Assembly: GCA_047607345.1 (NCBI GenBank)
Contig: JASGDF010000219.1
Location: 1 to 58,490 of the forward strand
Length of the DNA stretch: 58,490 nucleotides
Direction: 5' to 3'
DNA from: Pseudomonas_S sp047607345
GTDB taxonomy: Bacteria; Pseudomonadota; Gammaproteobacteria; Xanthomonadales; Xanthomonadaceae
Positions 19,784-28,580 of this stretch are shown here, piece by piece. A program made the translations under genes and the position numbers. Within the stretch, counting starts at the first letter, position 1. Every line of letters starts with the position of its first letter. Under the pieces are notes generated by a model. The model saw only the letters and a list, made by a program, of their open reading frames with translations. It ran no database searches and was not told the origin of the DNA.

Positions 19784-21469
19784 ATGGTGATGTGGGATGC
19801 GCTCGGCACCGTGCGCGATCTGGGACGGTTGCAGGAGATTGCCTCGGTCCTGATCCGCTACGGGTTCGGCGACGTCGTGCGCCGCATCGGTATGGCCGAC
19901 GTGCTCGAGCGGGCCGGGCGGCTGCTGCACTGGCACAAGGCCGAGGGGATGCTGCGCATGTCGGCCGCGGTGCGGGTCCGGCGCGCGCTCGAAGACCTCG
20001 GGCCGACCTTCGTGAAGCTCGGTCAGGTGCTCGCCACGCGCGTGGATCTGCTGCCGCCGGAATGGACCGACGAGCTTTCCGAATTGCAGAACGCGGTGCC
20101 GGCGCTGCCGTTCGAACAGATTCGCGGTCAGCTGCTGGCCGATCTCGGCATGCCACCGGAACAGGTATTCGCCCGCTTCGACGAAACCGCGCTGGCGGCC
20201 GCCTCGCTGGCGCAGACGCACCGGGCCTGGCTGCAGGATGGCCGGGCGGTAGTGCTGAAGGTACGCCGACCCGGCATTCGCGAGGTGATCGAGGCCGACC
20301 TGCGCCTGCTGGCGCGGCTGGCCGAGATCGTCGAGGCGCGCGCGCCGGACCTGCAGCGCTACCGGCCAAAGGAAGTGGTCCACCAGTTCACCGTATCGCT
20401 GCGCCGCGAACTGGACTTCGTTGCCGAATGCCGCAATGCCGAGCGCATCGCCGCCGGCTTCGCCGGGCATGACGAGGTAGTCATCCCTGCGGTGCATTGG
20501 CAATGGACCTGCGCCAGCCTCAACGTGCAGGACTTCGTTGACGGCATCCCGGGGCGGGATCTGGCGGCGGTGGATGCGGCTGGGCTCGATCGCGTGCAAC
20601 TGGCGCAGCGGGGCGCCGGCATCGTGCTGAAGATGGTGCTCGAGGACGGCTGCTTCCACGCCGACCCGCACCCCGGCAACATCTTCTACATGCGCGATGG
20701 CCGCATCGGCATCATCGACTTCGGCATGGTCGGGCGGATCTCCGAGCAGCGGCGGCTGCAGGTGGCGCAGTTGCTGTACGGGCTGGTCGAGCACGACACG
20801 GAACTGGTCGTCGACGTGCTGCTGGAATGGGCGGCCGGCGGGCTCGAGGTCGACGAGGCGAGGCTGCAGCAGGAAATCGGTACGTTCGTCGACCAGTATC
20901 GCGGGGTGCCGCTGAAGGCGTTGCGGATCGGTGCGATGCTGGCCGACATCACCGCGATCCTGCGCGAGCACGCGCTGAGCCTGCCGCCGGACCTGGCGCT
21001 GATGATCAAGGCCTTTCTCAGCCTGGAAGGCATGGGGCGTCAGCTCGATCCCGATTTCGACATGGCCAGCGAGGCGCGGCCGTACCTGCGGGGAGTACTG
21101 CTGCGGCGTTTCGCGCCAAGCCAGGTACTGCGGCGCGGCCGCCGCACGTTGGGCGGCGCGATCGACCTGATCGGCGACCTGCCGCGCGATCTCAAGCGGC
21201 TACTGCAGGCGGCCCGTCGTGGACGGCTGCAACTGCACGTGGAAACCCAGTCGCTCAAGGCGTTCGGGGCGCAGATCAACCGCGCCGCCAACCGGCTGAC
21301 GATGGGTATCGTGACCGCCGCATTGGTGATCGGCTCGTCGATCGTGATGAACAGCGTTGGCGGCATTGCCAGTCGCTGGCTGCTCGGGATCGGCGTGGCC
21401 GGCTTCATCGGCGCGGCCCTGTGCGGCATCTGGATCCTGGTCTCGATCTGGCGCAGCGGAAGGGACTGA
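19784..21469 (+). CDS. ABC1/AarF/UbiB-family atypical kinase
   Basis: The 561-residue protein has the ABC1/UbiB kinase-like core: the KxGQ-type motif FVKLGQVLATR (about residue 75), ETALAAASLAQTH, VLKVRRPGI, LRRELDFVAECRNAERI, HADPHPGN and IIDFGMVG, with two hydrophobic C-terminal segments (about 505-555) that would anchor it in the membrane. Family members support ubiquinone biosynthesis or lipid handling. Because this copy is not beside ubiE/ubiJ, I do not claim it is the housekeeping UbiB. The start is the first ATG after the pncC stop in frame; 19790 is an alternative. Confidence 0.85.
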   Translation: MVMWDALGTVRDLGRLQEIASVLIRYGFGDVVRRIGMADVLERAGRLLHWHKAEGMLRMSAAVRVRRALEDLGPTFVKLGQVLATRVDLLPPEWTDELSELQNAVPALPFEQIRGQLLADLGMPPEQVFARFDETALAAASLAQTHRAWLQDGRAVVLKVRRPGIREVIEADLRLLARLAEIVEARAPDLQRYRPKEVVHQFTVSLRRELDFVAECRNAERIAAGFAGHDEVVIPAVHWQWTCASLNVQDFVDGIPGRDLAAVDAAGLDRVQLAQRGAGIVLKMVLEDGCFHADPHPGNIFYMRDGRIGIIDFGMVGRISEQRRLQVAQLLYGLVEHDTELVVDVLLEWAAGGLEVDEARLQQEIGTFVDQYRGVPLKALRIGAMLADITAILREHALSLPPDLALMIKAFLSLEGMGRQLDPDFDMASEARPYLRGVLLRRFAPSQVLRRGRRTLGGAIDLIGDLPRDLKRLLQAARRGRLQLHVETQSLKAFGAQINRAANRLTMGIVTAALVIGSSIVMNSVGGIASRWLLGIGVAGFIGAALCGIWILVSIWRSGRD

Positions 21470-21521
21470 CCGGGCGTCCTGTAGTTTTTGTAGGAGCGCG
21501 CGGCCAGGTCATCCAACCCGC

Positions 21522-21555
21522 TTGCAGTTGTCGAAATTAGTAGTAATACTACTAA
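21522..21555 (+). promoter_or_regulatory. lexA promoter with SOS operator
   Basis: A perfect 19-base palindrome, TTAGTAGTAATACTACTAA (21537-21555), matches the LexA box known from Xanthomonas and Xylella. A plausible -35 (TTGCAG, 21522-21527) and a -10 (TAATAC, 21544-21549) with 16-base spacing place the -10 inside the operator, so LexA would block polymerase directly. Only two bases separate the palindrome from the lexA ATG. Confidence 0.9.
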
Positions 21556-21557
21556 CC

Positions 21558-22187
21558 ATGGACCTGACCGACACCCAGCAGGCAATTCTGGCGATGATCG
21601 CCGAGCACATCGAGTCCGACGGCGTGCCGCCGTCGCAGACCGAGATTGCCCGCGCCTTCGGCTTCAAGGGGGTGCGCGCCGCGCAATACCATCTGGAGGC
21701 GCTGGAACAGGCCGGGGCGATCCGGCGCGTGCCCGGGCAGGCGCGCGGCATCCGCCTGGCCGCCGCCGCCGAGCCCGTCTTGCCGCGCGTCGCCAACGAC
21801 GACGTTCTGCGCCTGCCGGTGCTGGGGCGGGTCGCCGCGGGCCTGCCGATCGGCGCCGACATCGGCTCGGACGATTTCCTGGTGCTGGACCGGGTGCTGT
21901 TCTCGCCCTCGCCGGACTACCTGCTGAAGGTGCAGGGCGACTCGATGCGCGACGAGGGCATCTTCGACGGTGACCTGATCGGCGTACACCGCACCCGCGA
22001 CGCCCGGTCCGGGCAGATCGTGGTGGCGCGGATCGACGAGGAGATCACCGTCAAGCTGCTGAAGATCGGCAAGGATCGCATCCGCCTGCTGCCGCGCAAC
22101 CCGGACTACGCCCCGATCGAGGTGCTGCCGGACCAGGACTTCGCGATCGAGGGGCTGTACTGCGGCCTGCTGAGACCGAACCGGTGA
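21558..22187 (+). CDS. lexA: SOS repressor LexA
   Basis: LexA represses SOS genes and self-cleaves when RecA filaments form. The 209-residue protein has an N-terminal winged helix (SQTEIARAFGFKGVRAAQYH), the Ala-Gly cleavage site in RVAAGLP, the catalytic serine in VQGDSMRDEG and the catalytic lysine in ITVKLLK. The ATG directly follows the operator, leaving no room for a ribosome-binding site. recA starts 175 bases downstream. Confidence 0.97.
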   Translation: MDLTDTQQAILAMIAEHIESDGVPPSQTEIARAFGFKGVRAAQYHLEALEQAGAIRRVPGQARGIRLAAAAEPVLPRVANDDVLRLPVLGRVAAGLPIGADIGSDDFLVLDRVLFSPSPDYLLKVQGDSMRDEGIFDGDLIGVHRTRDARSGQIVVARIDEEITVKLLKIGKDRIRLLPRNPDYAPIEVLPDQDFAIEGLYCGLLRPNR

Positions 22188-22362
22188 GGGCACCGCGCCG
22201 ATGCCCGCGCGGGCGGTTTCCCGACGCAGCCGACCGCCGTCCTCTGCTGCCGGACGGGCCGGCCCAAGCCTAATTTCGATGGTGCCGGCGGTTGTCTCAG
22301 CCTGTGCGATACGCCGCCGCTACAGTGGCCCCATTCCAAATTCACTGACGAGGAAACACCCG

Positions 22363-23394
22363 ATGGACGAGAACAAGAAGCGCGCCCTTTCCGCCGCCCT
22401 GAGCCAGATCGAGAAGCACTTCGGCAAGGGCTCGGTGATGCGCATGGGCGACCGTGTTATCGAAGCGGTCGAGGCGATCCCGACCGGCTCGCTGATGCTG
22501 GACATCGCGCTGGGCATCGGCGGCCTGCCCAAGGGTCGCGTGGTGGAGATCTACGGGCCGGAATCCTCGGGCAAGACCACGCTGACCCTGCAGGCGATCG
22601 CCGAGTGCCAGAAGAAGGGCGGCACCGCGGCCTTCATCGACGCCGAGCACGCGCTCGACCCGATCTACGCCGCCAAGCTCGGCGTCAACGTCGACGACCT
22701 GCTGCTGTCGCAGCCGGATACCGGCGAGCAGGCGCTGGAAATCGCCGACATGCTGGTGCGCTCGGGCTCGGTCGACATCGTCGTCATCGACTCGGTGGCC
22801 GCGCTAACCCCCAAGGCCGAGATCGAGGGCGAGATGGGCGACCAGCTGCCGGGCTTGCAGGCCCGTCTGATGAGCCAGGCCCTGCGCAAGCTCACCGGCA
22901 ACATCAAGCGCTCCAACACCCTGGTGATCTTCATCAACCAGCTGCGCATGAAGATCGGCGTGATGATGCCCGGCCAGAGTCCGGAGACCACCACGGGCGG
23001 CAACGCGCTGAAGTTCTATGCCTCGGTGCGCCTGGATATCCGCCGCATCGGCGCAATCAAGAAGGGCGACGAGATCATCGGCAACCAGACCAAGATCAAG
23101 GTGGTCAAGAACAAGCTGGCGCCCCCGTTCAAGCAGATCGTCACCGAGATCCTGTACGGCGAGGGCATCAGCCGCGAGGGCGAGCTGATCGACATGGGCG
23201 TGGATGCCAAGCTGGTGGACAAGGCGGGTGCCTGGTACAGCTATGGCGACGAGCGCATCGGCCAGGGCAAGGACAACGCTCGCGGCTACCTGCGCGACAA
23301 CCCGCAGGTGGCGGCCCGGCTCGAGGCCGAGCTGCGCGACAAATTCCAGCCGGCCGAGGCCTCGCGCGAGGCTGGCGACAGCCTGGACGACTGA
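22363..23394 (+). CDS. recA: Recombinase RecA
   Basis: RecA forms filaments on single-stranded DNA for recombination and SOS induction. The 343-residue protein has Walker A GPESSGKTT, IDAEHALDP, the Walker B segment VVIDSVAAL, ALRKLTGNIKRSNTLVIFINQLRMKIGVM (loop L1 to L2 region) and an acidic C-terminus. A GAGGA ribosome site precedes the ATG. I see no LexA palindrome in the 175 bases after lexA, so SOS control may come by readthrough from lexA. Confidence 0.98.
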   Translation: MDENKKRALSAALSQIEKHFGKGSVMRMGDRVIEAVEAIPTGSLMLDIALGIGGLPKGRVVEIYGPESSGKTTLTLQAIAECQKKGGTAAFIDAEHALDPIYAAKLGVNVDDLLLSQPDTGEQALEIADMLVRSGSVDIVVIDSVAALTPKAEIEGEMGDQLPGLQARLMSQALRKLTGNIKRSNTLVIFINQLRMKIGVMMPGQSPETTTGGNALKFYASVRLDIRRIGAIKKGDEIIGNQTKIKVVKNKLAPPFKQIVTEILYGEGISREGELIDMGVDAKLVDKAGAWYSYGDERIGQGKDNARGYLRDNPQVAARLEAELRDKFQPAEASREAGDSLDD

Positions 23395-23547
23395 GTTCCG
23401 AGGAGCCTTCTGTCCTGGGCGGGGAGCGCTGTCAGTGGCGTTCCTCGTCCGGGACAACTTCGCACAGGGTCAGGCGGAATGGTGCCAGGGGGCGTTCATC
23501 TCTGCCGCGTGCCTGATATGGTTCGACCTCGCCGCGAGGAGTCGCCC

Positions 23548-23931
23548 ATGGCCACCGATCGGAGTTTCATCGAGTATGTCTGTGAGCAGGCCGGCCTGTC
23601 GGCAGCGCTGACGTACCGGAAGATGTTTGGCGAATACGGGCTGTATTGCGACAGAACGTTCGTGGCCGTGGCCGCCGACAACACCTTGTTCCTGAAACCG
23701 ACCGAGGCCGGCCGCAGGCTGCTGCCTTCGGTGAGCGAAGGCAGGCCTTATCCCGGGGCCACGCTCTGGTTCGTGATCGACGAGGCCCTGGACGAGCCTG
23801 GCCTGCTGCGGCGCCTGCTCGTGGCCACCGCCGCCGAATTGCCGCCGCCCAAGTTCAAGGCCAAGGCCCAATCCAGGAAATCCGGGGACGCGGCACCTCG
23901 CCGCTTCGGCCCGGAGTCGAGGCATGGATGA
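23548..23931 (+). CDS. TfoX N-terminal-domain protein
   Basis: The 127-residue protein has the TfoX N-terminal fold: FIEYVCEQAGLSAALTYRKMFGEYGLYCD, then VAVAADNTLFLKPTEAGR and PYPGATLWFVID. TfoX N-domain proteins are associated with competence regulation, but stand-alone versions lack a defined role. A lysine-rich tail follows. It is unusual in sitting between recA and recX, with its stop overlapping the likely recX start. Confidence 0.8.
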   Translation: MATDRSFIEYVCEQAGLSAALTYRKMFGEYGLYCDRTFVAVAADNTLFLKPTEAGRRLLPSVSEGRPYPGATLWFVIDEALDEPGLLRRLLVATAAELPPPKFKAKAQSRKSGDAAPRRFGPESRHG

Positions 23932-24460
23932 CATCGCGCCTGCCTTCTCCCGCGTTGAGCGGTCTGCAATGACTTCCAAGCCACCCCGTACATCGCGGCC
24001 CCAGCCCACGCCGCTGCAGCGTGCCCTGGGACTACTGGTCCGGCGCGAGCATTCGCGCAAGGAGCTGACCCGCAAGTTGCGTGCACGCGGTATCGACGCC
24101 GAAGCCGCATCCGCCGCGGTCGAGCGCCTGGCCGGGGAGGGCTGGCAGGACGATGCGCGCTTTGCCGAGTTGTTGGTGCGCAGTCGTGCGGCGGCTGGCT
24201 ACGGACCGCTGCACATCCGCGCCGAACTGGCCAGCCATGGGCTGGACGGCGAGGCGGTGGCGATCGCGATGGCGACGTTCGATGGCGACTGGACCGAGAA
24301 TGCCCGCGAGCTGGTACGCCGCCGGTTCGTTCATGGAGGTCCAGTCGATCCCGTGCGGCGCCGCAAGGCCGCCGACCTGCTGGCGCGACGCGGTTTTGGG
24401 GGCGACAGCATTCGTGCCGCGATCTGTTTTGACCCAGAGGACGATGGCGCTTTCGGGTAA
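23924..24460 (+). CDS. recX: RecA regulator RecX
   Basis: RecX inhibits RecA filament growth. The protein (178 residues from this start) is built of three-helix repeats: LGLLVRREHSRKELTRKLRARG, then GWQDDARFAELLVRSRAAAGYGPLHIRAELASHG, then the C-terminal RRKAADLLARRGF. The ATG at 23924 overlaps the tfoX-like gene by eight bases. An ATG at 23969 would give 163 residues, close to the usual length, and is a real alternative. Confidence 0.9.
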   Translation: MDDIAPAFSRVERSAMTSKPPRTSRPQPTPLQRALGLLVRREHSRKELTRKLRARGIDAEAASAAVERLAGEGWQDDARFAELLVRSRAAAGYGPLHIRAELASHGLDGEAVAIAMATFDGDWTENARELVRRRFVHGGPVDPVRRRKAADLLARRGFGGDSIRAAICFDPEDDGAFG

Positions 24461-24636
24461 GTCGCCGGTACTGGCGGGGCCTGCCACACAGGCGGAAGGT
24501 GGTTGCACGGGATGTCTGGATGCGTTGCATGGGACTGCGCAGGCAAGGCCTGATACCCTTGGCGGTCAGGTTATTCCACTTCAGTGCTCCTTCCGGGAGC
24601 GCCGTCGCTTCGGCGACGCAGCCCACTGCCAGCCCC

Positions 24637-27285
24637 ATGAACGCACCCGCCAAATTCACCACTTCCCAGATCCGCAGCGACTTCCTTGAGTTCTTCAAGG
24701 GCAAGGGCCATGCCATCGTACCGTCGGCGCCGTTGGTGCCGGGCAACGATCCGACCCTGCTGTTCACCAATTCCGGCATGGTGCAGTTCAAGGACGTGTT
24801 CCTGGGCGCCGAAAAGCGCAGCTACGTGCGCGCGGCCGATGTCCAGCGCTGCCTGCGCGCTGGCGGCAAGCACAACGACCTGGACTCGGTCGGCTACACC
24901 GCCCGCCACCACACCTTCTTCGAAATGCTGGGCAATTGGTCGTTCGGCGACTACTTCAAGAAGGACGCGATCGCCTGGGCCTGGGAACTGTTGACCCAGG
25001 TCTGGAAGCTGCCGGCCGAACGCTTGCTGGTCACCGTCTACCACAACGACGACGAGGCCTATGCGCTGTGGCGCGACATGGTCGGCGTGCCGGAAGATCG
25101 CATCGTGCGCATCGGCGACAACAAGGGCGCGCCGTATGCGTCGGACAACTTCTGGCAGATGGCCGATACCGGCCCATGCGGCCCGTGTACCGAGATCTTC
25201 TACGACCATGGCGCGCACATCGCCGGCGGCCCGCCGGGATCGCCGGACGAGGACGGCGACCGCTTCATCGAGATCTGGAACCTGGTGTTCATGCAGTTCG
25301 ATCGCCAGCCCGACGGCACCCTGGTGCCGTTGCCTGCGCCGTGTGTGGATACCGGCATGGGTCTGGAGCGTCTGGCAGCGATCCTGCAGCACGTCCACAC
25401 CAACTATGAAATCGATTTGTTCCAGGCGCTGATCGGCAAGGCCGCCGAGCTGACCGCCACCACCGACCTGGAGAACAAGTCGCTGCGGGTGATCGCCGAT
25501 CACATCCGCGCCTGCTCGTTCCTGATCGTCGACGGCGTGCTGCCGTCCAACGAGGGCCGCGGCTACGTGCTGCGCCGGATCATCCGCCGCGCGTTGCGCC
25601 ACGGCTGGATGTTGGGCGTGCGCCAGCCGTTCTTCAGCAGGCTGGTGCCTACTCTGGTCGAACAGATGGGCGAGCCGTATCCGGAGCTGCCCGCCGCGGC
25701 CGATACCGTCGCGCGCGTGCTGCTGGCCGAGGAGGAGCGCTTCGCCGAGACCCTCGATGCCGGCATGAAGATCTTCGACGAGGTGGCCGCCAGGCTCGAC
25801 GATGGCGTGATTCCGGGGGGCGACGCGTTCCGCCTGTACGACACCTACGGCTTCCCGGTCGATCTCACCGCCGACATCGCGCGTGAGCGCGGCCTGAGCG
25901 TGGACATGGCTGGTTTTGACGCGGCGATGGAGCGCCAGCGCCAGACCGCGCGTGCGGCGGGCAAGTTCGGGGGCGGTGTGCAACTGCCGGCCGAGTTGGT
26001 GGCGACGCTGTCGCCGACGGTATTCCTCGGTTACGAGCTGCTGCAGGCCGATGGTCTGAAGGTCGTGGCACTGCTGCGCGACGGCCGGCCGGTGGAGTCG
26101 GCAGTGGCCGGTGACGAGGTCATCGTGTTCACCGATCGCACGCCGTTCTACGCCGAATCCGGTGGACAGGTGGGGGATACCGGAACATTGGCGGGTGCGG
26201 CTGTACGCGTGGACGTGGTCGATACGCAGAAGTTCGCCGGCCAGTTCAACGGCCATGTCGGTCGTATCGGGCAGGGGGGGCTGAAGCTCGGCGACGTGCT
26301 GTCGGGCAGTGTCGATGCGAGCCGCCGCGGTGCGGTCGTGCTCAACCACTCGGCCACGCATCTGCTGCATGGCGCGTTGCGCGGCCTGCTGGGTACCCAT
26401 GTGGCGCAGAAGGGCTCGCTGGTCGCGCCGGATCGGCTGCGCTTCGATTTTTCACACTTTCAGCCGGTAGTGGCTGCCGAGCTCGCCGAGATCGAGCGGC
26501 GGGTCAACGACGAGGTGCGTGCGAATCATGCGGTGGTCATCGAGCAGATGGACATGCAGGCCGCACTTGACGCCGGTGCGATGGCGCTGTTCGGTGAGAA
26601 ATACGGCGAGCGCGTGCGCGTGGTGACGATGGGGGAGTCGGTCGAGCTGTGCGGCGGTACCCATGTCGGGCGTACCGGCGACATCGGTCTGTTCAAGATC
26701 GTTTCCGAGGGCGGCGTGTCCTCGGGCGTGCGTCGCATCGAGGCGCTGACAGGGCAGGGCGCGTTGGACCATGTGGCCACCGAGGAGCGGCGTTTGCACG
26801 AAGCGGCGAGCCTGCTGGGTGGCAGTGCCGTGGATGTGGTCGACAAGATCCGCCAGCTCGGCGAGCGCCAGAAGAAGCTAGAGCGCGAGCTGGAGGCGTT
26901 GAAGGCCAAGGCGGCTTCCGGGGCCACCGCCGACCTGGCGGGTTCGGCCATCGACGTCGCCGGAATCAAGGTCCTGGCGGCGCGACTGGACGGCTTCGAC
27001 GCCAAGGCGCTGCGCGAAGCGGTCGACCGGCTCAAGTCGCAGTTGCCCGACCTGGTGGTCGTGCTGGCCGGTGTCATCGACGCCAAGGTCGCACTGGTGG
27101 CCGGAGTGAATGGCAGCCCAACAGGCAAGGTCAGGGCGGGGGAACTCCTCGCCCATGTCGCCAGTCAGATCGGGGGCAAGGGCGGTGGCCGCCCGGATCT
27201 CGCTCAGGGTGGTGGCGAGGACGGGCCCGCCCTTGCCCCGACCCTGGCTGGCGTCGCCGAGTGGGTCAAGCATCATCTCCCCTGA
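24637..27285 (+). CDS. alaS: Alanyl-tRNA synthetase
   Basis: AlaRS charges tRNA-Ala and edits mischarged Ser and Gly. The 882-residue protein has the class II motifs (PTLLFTNSGMVQFKD, VQRCLRAGGKHNDLD, GMGLERLAAIL), the tRNA-recognition region with NEGRGYVLRRIIRRA, the editing domain zinc motif HSATHLLH and CGGTHVGRTGDIG, and a C-terminal Ala domain ending in KGGGRPDLAQGGG. The recA-recX-alaS-csrA order matches E. coli. Confidence 0.98.
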   Translation: MNAPAKFTTSQIRSDFLEFFKGKGHAIVPSAPLVPGNDPTLLFTNSGMVQFKDVFLGAEKRSYVRAADVQRCLRAGGKHNDLDSVGYTARHHTFFEMLGNWSFGDYFKKDAIAWAWELLTQVWKLPAERLLVTVYHNDDEAYALWRDMVGVPEDRIVRIGDNKGAPYASDNFWQMADTGPCGPCTEIFYDHGAHIAGGPPGSPDEDGDRFIEIWNLVFMQFDRQPDGTLVPLPAPCVDTGMGLERLAAILQHVHTNYEIDLFQALIGKAAELTATTDLENKSLRVIADHIRACSFLIVDGVLPSNEGRGYVLRRIIRRALRHGWMLGVRQPFFSRLVPTLVEQMGEPYPELPAAADTVARVLLAEEERFAETLDAGMKIFDEVAARLDDGVIPGGDAFRLYDTYGFPVDLTADIARERGLSVDMAGFDAAMERQRQTARAAGKFGGGVQLPAELVATLSPTVFLGYELLQADGLKVVALLRDGRPVESAVAGDEVIVFTDRTPFYAESGGQVGDTGTLAGAAVRVDVVDTQKFAGQFNGHVGRIGQGGLKLGDVLSGSVDASRRGAVVLNHSATHLLHGALRGLLGTHVAQKGSLVAPDRLRFDFSHFQPVVAAELAEIERRVNDEVRANHAVVIEQMDMQAALDAGAMALFGEKYGERVRVVTMGESVELCGGTHVGRTGDIGLFKIVSEGGVSSGVRRIEALTGQGALDHVATEERRLHEAASLLGGSAVDVVDKIRQLGERQKKLERELEALKAKAASGATADLAGSAIDVAGIKVLAARLDGFDAKALREAVDRLKSQLPDLVVVLAGVIDAKVALVAGVNGSPTGKVRAGELLAHVASQIGGKGGGRPDLAQGGGEDGPALAPTLAGVAEWVKHHLP

Positions 27286-27292
27286 ATGTCTT

Positions 27293-27320
27293 GCCCACCG
27301 CGCCTTGAAGGACGGTGGGC
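27293..27320 (+). terminator. Hairpin after alaS
   Basis: GCCCACCG (27293-27300) pairs with CGGTGGGC (27313-27320) around a 12-base loop, just after the alaS stop. No T-run follows, so it may be a 3'-end stabiliser or a weak terminator ahead of the csrA promoter. Confidence 0.4.
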
Positions 27321-27427
27321 GCTGCCGTTAACATTTGTGATCTTTTCCCCTTACTTGCGCAGTACTCCGAGCGGGAGTACCGAAGCTGGTGGGAAAGTCC
27401 CCTGCCAGTTCCTGGAGAACTACTAAC

Positions 27428-27631
27428 ATGCTGATCCTGACCCGCCGCGTCGGCGAAACCTTGATGATTGGAGATTCGGTCACGGTGACCGTGCTGGGCG
27501 TCAAGGGCAACCAGGTGCGTATTGGCATCACCGCACCGAAGGATGTGGCGGTGCATCGCGAGGAGATCTACCAGCGCATCCAGCGCGGCGAAGAGCCTGC
27601 GTCGCACGGTGCCGGTCACGGCGAGGAATAA
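27428..27631 (+). CDS. csrA: Carbon storage regulator CsrA
   Basis: CsrA (RsmA) is a dimeric RNA-binding protein that controls translation of carbon, motility and virulence genes by binding GGA motifs. The 67-residue protein is canonical: MLILTRRVGETLMIGD, VTVLGVKGNQVRIGI, and DVAVHREEIYQRI, with an extended GAGHGEE tail. The leader has several GGA motifs, including the ribosome site CCTGGAGAA and a 7-bp hairpin at 27362-27380, compatible with autoregulation. Confidence 0.98.
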   Translation: MLILTRRVGETLMIGDSVTVTVLGVKGNQVRIGITAPKDVAVHREEIYQRIQRGEEPASHGAGHGEE

Positions 27632-27646
27632 TCTTCGTCTGGAGGG

Positions 27647-27676
27647 TTTACGTTGGCCCTCATTAACCGGTATTCT
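27647..27676 (+). promoter_or_regulatory. Candidate promoter of tRNA-Ser
   Basis: TTTACG (27647-27652) and TATTCT (27671-27676) are separated by 18 bases and lie about 45 bases before the tRNA-Ser gene. Match to the sigma-70 consensus is moderate. Confidence 0.4.
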
Positions 27677-27720
27677 TTCGCACCTCGCAGCGCGACGCCG
27701 CGGCGGGAACAAGAAACCCC

Positions 27721-27813
27721 GGAGTGATGCCCGAGAGGCCGAAGGGGCTCCCCTGCTAAGGGAGTATAGGGTCAAAAGCTCTATCGAGGGTTCGAATCCC
27801 TCTCACTCCGCCA
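27721..27813 (+). tRNA. tRNA-Ser (GCT anticodon)
   Basis: A 90-base class II tRNA plus encoded CCA. The acceptor stem GGAGTGA (27721-27727) pairs with TCACTCC (27803-27809), with discriminator G. The anticodon loop CTGCTAA between CTCCC and GGGAG gives anticodon GCT (AGC/AGU codons). A long variable arm and the T-loop GGTTCGAATCC are present. A rho-independent terminator follows at 27819. Confidence 0.97.
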
Positions 27814-27818
27814 GTCAC

Positions 27819-27846
27819 AAACAACCCGCCTTTCGGCGGGTTGTTT
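27819..27846 (+). terminator. Rho-independent terminator of tRNA-Ser
   Basis: AAACAACCCGCC (27819-27830) pairs perfectly with GGCGGGTTGTTT (27835-27846) around a TTTC loop. It is A-rich on the 5' side and T-rich on the 3' side, so it can also stop convergent pirin transcription. Confidence 0.9.
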
Positions 27847-27870
27847 GCATTTGAAGCCTGTCCTGGCGCG

Positions 27871-28563
27871 TCATTGCAGTGGCAGGTCGAACAACAGGAT
27901 TTCCGCGTCCTTGTCGTCGGACAGCGTGACGGCGCTTTCTCCCGAGAGTTGGATCGCATCGCCCTGTTCCAATGACTGTCCATTGACGATCAGGCTGCCG
28001 CGCGCTACTTGCACATACGCCCCGCGGTTCTGGCCAAGCGAGTACTCGAGCCGCTCCGCGCCATCGAGGATGGAGGCAAAGATGCGTACGTTCCGCTGTA
28101 TCGGCAGCGAGCCGTCAGCCGCGTCGGGCGAGGTGATCAGGCGCAGTTGGTTGCGCTTGCTCTCCGTGCTGAAGTTCTTCTCCTCGTAACTGGGTGCGAT
28201 GCCGTTGCGCTCGGGCAGCAGCCATATCTGCAGGAAGTGCACCGGCTCCTCGCGGGAGTGGTTGAATTCGCCGTGTGTCACGCCGCTGCCGGCGCTCATG
28301 CGTTGCACATCGCCGTAGTGCAGCACTGAGCCCGTGCCCATGCTGTCCTTGTGTGCGAGTGCCCCTGACAGGACGTAGGAGATGATCTCCATGTCGCGAT
28401 GGCTGTGCGTGCCAAGGCCCTGGCCTGGCTGCACGCGATCTTCGTTGATCACCCGCAGCGGGTCCAGGCCTATGTGGTGGGGATCGTGGTGCGGCCTGAA
28501 CGGGAGCGTATGGTGGAACGACAGCCAGCCGTGCGCGCGGCATAAAAAAACGACCTGCGTCAC
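27871..28563 (-). CDS. Pirin-like cupin protein (YhhW type), unresolved 5' end
   Basis: The protein has the bicupin pirin fold: GWLSFHHTLPF, PLRVINEDRVQPGQGLGTHSHRDMEIISYVLSG with metal ligands HSH, and MSAGSGVTHGEFNHS with the second His-Glu pair, then a C-terminal cupin. YhhW has quercetin dioxygenase activity. No ATG lies in frame: immediately upstream the frame runs into the terminator of a tRNA-Arg gene. The only nearby start in frame is a GTG in the terminator loop (28563), which gives 230 residues but without the usual MxxLRKAxERG N-terminus. The gene may be 5'-truncated. Confidence 0.65.
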   Translation of the reverse strand: MTQVVFLCRAHGWLSFHHTLPFRPHHDPHHIGLDPLRVINEDRVQPGQGLGTHSHRDMEIISYVLSGALAHKDSMGTGSVLHYGDVQRMSAGSGVTHGEFNHSREEPVHFLQIWLLPERNGIAPSYEEKNFSTESKRNQLRLITSPDAADGSLPIQRNVRIFASILDGAERLEYSLGQNRGAYVQVARGSLIVNGQSLEQGDAIQLSGESAVTLSDDKDAEILLFDLPLQ

Positions 28564-28573
28564 CGCAGGTCGT
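28544..28573 (-). terminator. Rho-independent terminator of the downstream tRNA-Arg
   Basis: ACGACCTGCG (28550-28559) pairs with CGCAGGTCGT (28564-28573); on the minus strand the stem is followed by a run of seven T. It ends transcription of the tRNA-Arg at 28581-28657 and overlaps the start of the pirin reading frame. Confidence 0.9.
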
Positions 28574-28580
28574 TCGAAGA

